Notes under the pieces: model-generated
Databases searched by the model: none
What the model saw: only the letters and a program-made list of their open reading frames with translations
What the model was told of the DNA's origin: nothing
Program-made: the position numbers and the translations under genes
Shown here: positions 56,601 through 64,000 of the stretch, one piece after another
How positions within the stretch are numbered: the stretch's first letter is position 1
How the letters are laid out: the number at the start of each line of letters is the position of its first letter
Source: Mauremys mutica
Lineage: Eukaryota > Chordata > Testudines > Geoemydidae
Assembly (NCBI RefSeq): GCF_020497125.1
Contig: NC_059072.1
Span: 51,246,697-51,310,696, forward strand
Direction: 5' to 3'
Length of the DNA: 64,000 nt

Positions 56601-57565
56601 CCTTTTAATTATGGTGTCACGAATGGGATGCTGTAATATAGGGAGTGAAATCTATAAGCTTTGGGAAAGTCAGGAACCTTCCAAAAATAAGCACTGCAAA
56701 GGGGGCCTGATCTTAGCAAGGGATTAGTTTGGTGTCTCCGATGATCAGAGATGGCATAAAAGGACAGGGCAGGCTGGGTCCCTGCAAGATTTCCAGACCC
56801 TACAGGACTTCTGGGTGGGCTGACAATCTCACAGGATTTTGCATGAAATGTGGAGCCATAAAAGTAGCCCTGTGCTCAGGGCCACTTCCTGTTCGCTGGT
56901 TTGTCCAGTAGTTAACCCGTCTTCTCTCCCATATCTAGGTTACTGCAAGCTATGTTAGTTGTCACACTGGGGCTGGGAAGGAATTTTTTCCCATACCACC
57001 AAGTCAGCCAAGGTTAGTCAGGGAGGAGTAGGGGGATTCGCCTACCTCACAGCAAAACTTTTAGGGCTTGGGCAACCAGCAGACTGAGATTCTCTGCCTC
57101 CCGGAGGGCACCATTTGAGTTTGTGTGAGGATCATTTAGTTGTCACAACTTTTATTAGATGCCCAGTGCAGGAACTCACTGATTGAGGCTCTAGATCCAA
57201 AAACAGGTAACAGAGTGGGCAACCCAAGGGCATCTCCTTATGAGATGGGGACAACATATCTAACTCCCTAGGGGCCGGGACACTACCTTAGGGGAACTGC
57301 CCCCCCCTCAATTCACTTTGCAGCAGTGCTGCTGGGGGTGGGAAGAAGAATCCCCTCTTGCCTCAACCCTTTGAAAGGGGGAGGGATGCCAGCAGGTGGG
57401 TGGAAGTGGCCAAAGAACCTCCTAATCTGACGGTTGGTTCCCTGGAGCACAATAAGAATTGGCAAAGGATCAAGGAGGTACGAATGACTGCATTGGGCTT
57501 TCCCCGATGGAAACTGTGGATGTAATTTGACTAATAAAGTTGTGCCTGGTTAAAATCCATACCAC
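56600..57565 (+). other. Unclassified GC-richer block ending near AATAAA
   Basis: This block differs in composition from its AT-rich flanks. It contains GGTGTCACGAATGGGATGCT near the start, GGGGCTGGGAAGGAATTTTT, ACTCACTGATTGAGGCTC, GGGGCCGGGACACTACC, and an end with GACTAATAAAGTTGTG (AATAAA at 57533). I recognise the last 400 bp as a sequence repeated in turtle genomes but cannot name its class. It could be the 3' end of a retroelement. No long open frame. Confidence 0.45.
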
Positions 57566-59390
57566 ATGTCCTTGCCTTTTTATATGTGGTGAGCACACCA
57601 AGAAAAATTCTCCAAGTTACACCTCTGAAATATTAAGTTAAATGCTCTAAACATCAGAATTAAAAGTGTGACGTGGAAATTGATCAGAAAGGATTTACTA
57701 GTGGCTAAGAATGTTATATATTGAGAGGGTGATCTTTCTGAGAAGAGAAAATCAATTTAAGATGTTTGTGTTTTACATTTCCCCACTTTAACCCACTGAA
57801 TGAAGGGAAGACATATTATTGTATTTACTTGATTGTGTGCATATTAACAATACCAAAAGAGATGTTCCAAATATCAACCTTTTACGGTGCAATTCCTTAT
57901 AGTTCTGAAAGGTAATAATGTTTAATTCTTCTCAGAATTTTGTTTTCTTGTTTTATCATTCTAATCTAACATTGATACTCTCTCAAGGATTAGTTTTACC
58001 ACATAATGGTTCTTGTTTTGTTCTCAGGATGCACTGAAATTTGAGGTAGAAAAAGAGTGAATGTGCTATTTTATTTACAAAAAAATGTCTACAAATAAAT
58101 CACTTTGCCTCTCCTTTCCTACTCTGCAGGAGTGTTTCCTTTATTTAGAAAATGTTTTTAATTGATGAAAGATGATCCCATTAAAAGTTGGAAAGATTTA
58201 ATGGAGAATTTAATGTGAGTTATGAAAATAATTTTTTTTATTTTGAGAGTTTATACTCTGATCAGTATATTTAGAATCAGGATTTAAATCTATTTTATTT
58301 ATTCTATTAATACCCTCTAATCAGTGCATTTAAGTTAATACTGACCATCAGTAAGTCACTACATAAGGGAAAATAAAAACTGGAAGAATTTTAGATTTAT
58401 TAAAGGTGGTCTAGAAGTCCTCTCTATTTGCCACCACTCATCACATACACGTTGTAATTTCTGCATAAAAATATTCTTCTGTTCCAGAGAGTCTGGTGCC
58501 TTTATTGTTGAGGTTCATCAAATCATGAAAATATGTACCAACTTTGCTAGCAAGGTGATTTGCATAACTTTACCCATCATTCTTTGCTTGCTGTCAAAAT
58601 TCTTTAAGCTTGCCATGACCTACTTAAGGGTCTTATAGAAAGATTAACATTTCCATTGATTTCTTTGCTTCAGACTGCAGTACTTTTTAGCATTTATATT
58701 TTATATTTTCCACTTTTCTTTATATGGTGATAATGGATAGTGTGTCACCATCAGCCAATAATTAACATTTGGGTTTGTATCAGTTTGCTTTCTTTTGACT
58801 CTTAAAAAAACCAAAACATTGTTTTTAATTTAGGATGTCTGATACAGAATTCCAGAAGCAGGTTCATCTTTCCTATAATTCTGTCTGTCAGCATTTCCAT
58901 TTCAAACACCTACTTTCAGGGGTTAACTCAACTGTAAACACTTCCTCTGGGCTGAAAATAGCCAAACTGTCTTTGCTGGAGCATAAATTATCATTCCTTC
59001 TTCCTCCCTCCCTCCACAATCAAATTAAAATATATCAAGTTAATGTGTTAAGAATTAAAAGAAATAATAGTAAAAATCAGTTTAAAAATAGTAAGCCCAT
59101 GTGCATTCGCTTAGTTTCACACATTGGCATATAGTTTGTCATGCAGTATTATAAGCAACTGGTTCAATTGGTTAAAAAATGGAATCCAGCTCTAAGAGAA
59201 CAAAAAAGTTCATCCACAACGAGAGAACTTCTATAAACAATAAATGAGTCAAAATGAGAGATAATAAAATCATGAACGGTGTGGAGAAAGTGAATAGGAA
59301 AGTGTTATTTATCCCTTCACATAAAACAAGAACCGGGTTTTGTGTGTGTGTGTGTGACCCAATGAAATAATAGGCAGCAGGTTTTAAATT
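57566..59390. other. Unassigned AT-rich DNA
   Basis: No supported gene. The open frame at 58835-59134 is Asn/Lys/Ser-rich, as AT-rich DNA gives by chance. Confidence 0.4.
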
Positions 59391-59737
59391 AATATATGGA
59401 AGTACTTCTTCATACAATGCAAAGTCAACTTGTGGCCTTTACTTGTTGTGCAGGCCAAAAGTATAACTTATCTATTTAAAAAAAGAAATAGATAAGTTCA
59501 TGGAGGATAGGTCCATCACTGGCTATCAGTGAGATGGTCAGGGACACAACCCCATGCTCTGGGTGTCCCTGACCCTCTGAGTGCCAGAAGCTGGGACTGG
59601 ATGACGGGATGGATCATTCGATAATTTCCCTGTTCTTTCATTTCCTCTGAAACATATGGCACTGGCCACTATCAGAAGACAGGATACTGGGCTAGATGGA
59701 CCATTGGTCTGACCCAATATGGCCATTCTTAGTTTAT
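59391..59737 (+). mobile_element. CR1 LINE 3' end, second subfamily
   Basis: Worn C-terminal ORF2 codons lead into AAGTTCATGGAGGATAGGTC, then GCCAGAAGCTGGGACTGG, CACTGGCCACTATCAGAAGA and ACTGGGCTAGATGGACC, ending CCCAATATGGCCATTCTTA. This is a different CR1 3' UTR type from the copy at 2788-3369. Confidence 0.85.
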
Positions 59738-60111
59738 ACACACATCATGTCCTGAAAATTATGGAGGGATTGGACAATATAAGAGCCAGACCCAAACCAC
59801 CTGTAGCTTTGATTTGGTTAAAAAAAACAAAAACGGATCAAGATTTTGCAAAAGCACAGATCCCACAGGTTTTATTCATTTCAAATTGATAGGCAAATGT
59901 GCATCTTAAGTATTATTTAAAAGGGAAAGAGACAGGAAAAAAAAACCCTCCCAAAATAAACACGCCTTATTTTACATTAATATTAATGGTGATAGAAACA
60001 GGTCAAAGCCTTAATATTAAAAATGTGAAATAGCATATGTAAATGTAAAACATTACTCCTGAAATAGCATGTGCATGGGCTCAGGGGCTCCCCACACAAA
60101 GTCAGTTGCAG

Positions 60112-60236
60112 GGTCAAGACCGTAGGCTGATATTGTCTGGGTGGTTAAGCACTGGAATCAATTTCCCAGGGAGGTTGTGGAATCGCCATCATTGGAGATA
60201 TTTAAGAGAAAGTTAGACAAACACCTGCCAAGGATA
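60112..60236 (+). mobile_element. CR1 LINE 3' end, part 1 (split)
   Basis: Encodes a [19 protein letters not shown] reading, closely matching the C-terminus of the copy at 2788-3369, then a short CR1 3' UTR. The hAT element at 60245-60553 interrupts it. Confidence 0.88.
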
Positions 60237-60244
60237 TTCTGGAA

Positions 60245-60553
60245 CAGGGATAGGCAACCTATGGCACGTGTGCCAAAGGCATCACGCGAGCTGATTGTCA
60301 GTGGCACTCACACTGCGCGGGTCCTCGCCACCGGACCGGGGGGGCTCTGCATTTTAATTTAATTTTAAATGAAGCTTCTTAAACATTTAAAAAACCTTAT
60401 TTACTTTACATACAACAATAGTTTAGTTATATATTATAGACTTACAGAAAGAGACCTAAAAACGTTAAAATGTATTACTGGCATGTGAAACCTTAAATCA
60501 GAGTGAATAAATGAAGATTCGGCACACCACTTCTGAAAGATTGCCGACCCCTG
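60245..60553. mobile_element. Non-autonomous hAT element (family A), inserted in CR1
   Basis: Ends CAGGGATAGGCAACC and GATTGCCGACCCCTG. The 8-bp duplication has one mismatch: TTCTGGAA (60237-60244) and TTCTAGAA (60554-60561). Nearly identical in layout to 4064-4370. Its position inside CR1 shows that it arrived later than the CR1 copy. Confidence 0.93.
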
Positions 60554-60561
60554 TTCTAGAA

Positions 60562-60650
60562 GATAATACTTAGTCCTGCCAGGAGTACAGGAAACTAGAC
60601 TAGATGACGTCTCAAAGTCCCTTCCAGTCCGATGATTATTATCTTAATTC
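60562..60650 (+). mobile_element. CR1 LINE 3' end, part 2 (split)
   Basis: GATAATACTTAGTCCTGCC, CTAGATGACGTCTCAAAG and CCCTTCCAGTCCGATGATT complete the CR1 3' UTR interrupted by the hAT element. Confidence 0.85.
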
Positions 60651-60759
60651 TACCGATATTTACAGTATTATTGCACTAGTATACAGTAATTCCATGGAGG
60701 TCAATGGAATTACATCCGTGTAAGAGACCAGAATTTTAATCCGTGCTTAACACTTGGTA

Positions 60760-60947
60760 TACCTCTACCTCGATATAACGCTGTCCTCAGGAGCCAAAAA
60801 ATCTTACCGCGTTATAAGTGAAATCGCGTTATATCGAACTTGCTTTGATCCATCAGAGTGCGCAGCCCCGCCTCACCGGAGCACTGCTTTACCATGTTAT
60901 ATCTGAATTTGTGTTATATCGGGTCGCGTTATATCGGGGTAGAGGTG
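60760..60947. mobile_element. Mariner/Tigger-like MITE
   Basis: Ends TACCTCTACCTCGATATAAC and TTATATCGGGGTAGAGGTG are inverted, with TA at 60758-60759 and 60948-60949. The inner repeats CGCGTTATA occur in both orientations. At 188 bp there is no room for a transposase gene. Confidence 0.85.
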
Positions 60948-60949
60948 TA

Positions 60950-61867
60950 TTATCTTTTTAGAGTGTTGTCAATCAAGATCAGTTCAGTTTAACTTGGAAT
61001 TCTAGTGCATCCTATACTTTGGTATTTGGTTACCATTTTCACTGGGTATTGTCTGATTTGTGCCTGTGTTGGTGGTCTTATTACATTTAAAAAATTTTTT
61101 ATAGTAAAACAACAATAGTAACTTGACAGATCTGATTTCTTTAAAAAAAAAAAAAGATCCATTTTCTAAGGCACAGAAAAGGTGAAGTGTCAGCAGTGCT
61201 ATTTCCTAGTAAAATTTATAGCTTGTCTTACCTGTGTCTAATCCAGTTGAACCATAAAGGCTGCAAATTTTGCAAGACATATTTGAATAAGAACATCCTA
61301 TTCTGGCATGTTTGAGACCTTCAGTTCTTTTCCAGATTGCAGCCATAAAATCTTCTAATTTCCATGTTTTGGAGAAAACAGTGGTATGAAAAATCATGAT
61401 ACTTTACTTTGCTGATTTTGTTTTCATGTAATTTCTTTTCTGTGACGCATCAGTGGTTTACACATGCTCCTTCCAAGGATTAGATAGTGTTAGTCTGGCC
61501 ACATAATGATATCTCCTTCTATCACCCCAAGCAACCAAACCACCCAGTGAGTGTAATTATTATATTCATTAACACTGTTGTTTTTTGAACTAATGAATTT
61601 CAATGGAAATCCAAGAGTGATTGTCGGCTAACCTTTTAGCTAACCCTACTGAAATGGAAAAGTGGTTCCTTTTAATTGGGTAATTGGAGGGTTAATAAAC
61701 TGCATATATTTTATAATCAAGTTAAATATAATAAATGTATGTTGCAAAGGCAAATTAGGTACTTTGTTATAAGCACCAGTTTGTCTCTTGTTCTCTTCCT
61801 GATTTATCTGTGTTTATTGATTGGTGAATACCTTAACAGCATATGAAAATGTCTGTCTACTATAAAA
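60950..61867. other. Unassigned DNA
   Basis: No supported feature. Confidence 0.4.
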
Positions 61868-62030
61868 AACGACAGAGTCCTGTGGCACCTTATAGACTAA
61901 GGACATATTGGAGCATAAGTTTTCGTGGGTGAATACCCACTTTGTCAGATGCACGTCTAAAGCTTATGCTCCAATATGTCTGTTAGTCTATAAGGTGCCA
62001 CAGGACTCTTTGTCGCTTTTTACAGATCCA
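61868..62030. mobile_element. Two PLE tails in inverted orientation
   Basis: The - strand copy (61870-61953) has a hammerhead-like core CTGACAA, a perfect stem II and GAAA. The + strand copy begins inside the tail (AAGCTTATGCTCCAATATGT at 61959). The shared part (GCATAAG... to ...CAGGACTCTTTGTCG) forms two arms of about 50 bp around a loop that itself contains the stem II hairpin. Confidence 0.8.
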
Positions 62031-62541
62031 GAATAACACAGCTATGCCTTGATACTTGTCTTACAATACTCTTCCACTACTTAGTATACAAAAAAGGGAG
62101 TGGGGACACTAACTATTTACAAAGGCATCTGAATTTTTATAGCTGTTATAGTTTGACAATTGCTCAGTGAGCTTACTCATGTATTTGTACCCTAAATTCT
62201 TTATCATGTCATGGTGGGGACATTGGTTAAGAAGCTGTCCCATCCGTTCCTAAACCCCTCTTTATCCATGAGAAATGTACTCTCAGCTTTTGCTTTTGAG
62301 CTAAAATTTTGGCTAAGTGAGCCCATAGCAGTTGGAGATATATATGGGGTGGGGAAAGGGAGGACTGGAAAGGGATTGTGGAAGGAAATGGAGGAAAGGA
62401 GTTTGATTAAATCTGTTCGGAGAGCTACTTTTGTGATTAATGCATAGATTTTATTTGTGCTCACGTTACTTCAAGTTTGGCATATGGTTTACTCTTAGGA
62501 AAGCAGCTATTGTTCAGTAAGTTTGAATATTTTTTGTAAAC
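62031..62541. other. Unassigned DNA
   Basis: The first 40 bp may continue the PLE tail (CAGAATAACACAGCTATGCC). Nothing else recognised. Confidence 0.4.
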
Positions 62542-62549
62542 AAATAAGT

Positions 62550-63166
62550 AGACTTGCCAACTTTCTAATCACACAAAATTGAAGACCCTTGCTCTGTCCC
62601 TTCTCTGTGGCCTCGCCCCTTCTCTGAGGGCCCATGCCTGCCCTGCCCATTCTCTGAGGCTCCATCCCCCCTCACTCCATTTCTCCTTCCCTCTGTCACT
62701 CTCTACTCATTCGCTCATTTTTACTGGGCTGGACGGGGGGAGTGCAGGAGGGGTGTGGGCTCTGGAGTGGGGCCAGAAATGTGGGGTTCATGGTACGGGA
62801 GGAGGCTCCAGGCTGGGGTAGGGGGTTGGGGGACAGGCTCTGGAATGGGGCCAGGGATGAGGGGTTTGAGGTGCAGGGTGAGGCTCCGGACTGGGGAGTG
62901 GAGCCAAGGAGTTCAGAGTGTGGGAAGATGCTTTGGTTTGAGGCAGGGGGTTGGGGTGTGGGAGGAGGTTTGGGCTCCAGCCAGGCAGTGCGGGTTCCAG
63001 GGTGGGGCTAGAAATGAGGGGTTCCTGGTCAAATGGAGCTGCAGAGCCGGCACAGGGACAGGTAGGGAGCCTGCCAGCCCCACCAACCGGACTTTTAACG
63101 GCCCAGTTAGCGGTACTGACTGGAGCCACCAGGGTCCCTTTTCAACCAGACACCTGGCAGCCCTAG
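62550..63166. mobile_element. hAT-like element (family F), copy 2, inverted
   Basis: The perfect 8-bp duplication AAATAAGT lies at 62542-62549 and 63167-63174. The left end AGACTTGCCAACTTTCTAAT and the right end ACACCTGGCAGCCCTAG are the reverse complement of the 36063-37143 family, including CAGGGTCCCTTTTCAACC near the right. The interior is G-rich on the + strand, with GGGGCCAGAAATG / GGGGCCAGGGATG repeats. Confidence 0.88.
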
Positions 63167-63174
63167 AAATAAGT

Positions 63175-64000
63175 GATTAAAAATTGTATACAGCACAAGC
63201 ACATGTTATCTGTCTTACCAATTTTAGATGCATGCTTTATTTAGCTTTAGAACCCTCCCTTGCAGTCCACCAACCATTCTTTCCGCTATCAGACTCATGC
63301 ATTTCCACCACTGTCCTTCATTGCCCAATTTAAAGTTGACATCAGAAGGTCCCCAGTAGGCCTGGCAAAACTTTCTGTTGATTTCTACAACTTTTTATGT
63401 GCAAGCTCTGAGCTTGTGCCCTACAGAATGCATTGATTTGTAGGCTTCAGTTGCCACACTTACTTGAAAGGTCCAGTTTCAAAAATGGAGAAATACTGGA
63501 GGATTTTTATTTTATCTAGATTATTTCTCATGCTATGGTTGAAGGGCTACCTGTGGTCTCCGGGTGGTCAGTGAAAACTGTTGAGAAGTACAGCAGCAGA
63601 AAATGCAGAGAACGGTCTCTGTGTAATTGTGTTATAATTGTTCCTTATATACTGTATGCTGATTATTCAATTGTATGTGTCTTAGCTTTTGGCCCAATGG
63701 ACAGCCATTTTGTGGTATGGTGACATATACAATGATCACTTGGATTTTTTTTATATTGAACTGTTTCAGGTGCTTTGTGATTTTTTTCTAGTTAGTTTTA
63801 ATCAACATATCACTCACTACCGGGGCAATCTACCAAAAGGACAGAAAGGCCTCACCAAATGTGAACCTTCTGAAGGCAGATGGCATAACTCTCCTTTTGT
63901 TTAGATGTCAATGCTACAGGGAAGATCGGTGCACACTCCAGTGCCTGATCAAATATTTTATTTTACCACACACCAATAATTAAAACTATGAACACAGCGG
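63175..64000. other. Unassigned DNA
   Basis: No supported gene or repeat. Short frames only. Confidence 0.4.

Noticed and set aside
58835..59134. 99-residue + strand frame
   Set aside because: AT-rich Lys/Asn/Ser composition, no domain, no context.
62742..63180. Frames up to 141 residues
   Set aside because: Same G-rich middle of family F in the second copy; compositional.

Overview
The window looks like intergenic or intronic DNA from a vertebrate, most likely a cryptodiran turtle. The main clues are a tRNA-headed SINE with a CR1-like tail (41369-41538, the tortoise Pol III/SINE layout), several CR1 LINE 3' ends, MIR/CORE-type SINEs, many small hAT elements with clean 8-bp target duplications, Penelope-like element (PLE) tails and PIF/Harbinger DNA. 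I found no exon of a host gene, no tRNA or rRNA gene and no CRISPR array. Most long open frames come from GC-rich repeats. All real coding sequence I can support belongs to mobile elements.

Layout. 0.3-1.6 kb: a TA-flanked element carrying a 25-bp GC-rich minisatellite. 2.6-3.5 kb: a SINE apparently split by a CR1 insertion. 4-18 kb: a run of hAT elements, several nested, one holding a probable solo LTR. 19-25 kb: a PLE 3' end with a decayed hammerhead-like motif, plus tail fragments. 31.8-35.8 kb: a complete 4.0-kb PIF/Harbinger element with long perfect inverted ends. 36-46 kb: hAT copies, old CR1 pieces, MIR copies and the tortoise SINE. 47.6-49.3 kb: a broken gene for a widespread, uncharacterised, probably transposon-borne protein. 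52.8-54.4 kb: an unclassified element with a 44-bp minisatellite and a YPEEP-repeat ORF. 56.6-57.6 kb: an unclassified block ending near AATAAA. 59-63 kb: CR1, hAT, mariner-like and PLE copies.

The most interesting part is the Harbinger element. A two-exon Myb/SANT-like gene runs on the + strand and a HARBI1-like transposase gene on the - strand. They converge on facing poly(A) signals 26 bp apart. Both are frameshifted. Inside the intron of the Myb-like gene, on the opposite strand, lies an uninterrupted 100-codon exon. It is preceded by a good 3' splice site and, 166 bp upstream, by a short exon ending exactly in ATG|GTGAGT. I read this as a third, nested gene of the element. Eleven perfect copies of the self-complementary octamer CAGCGCTG crowd the two ends and may be binding sites for the element's own proteins.

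Limits: all calls come from reading the sequence. Repeat family names rest on remembered consensus features and were not checked against a library. Boundaries without a target duplication are approximate.
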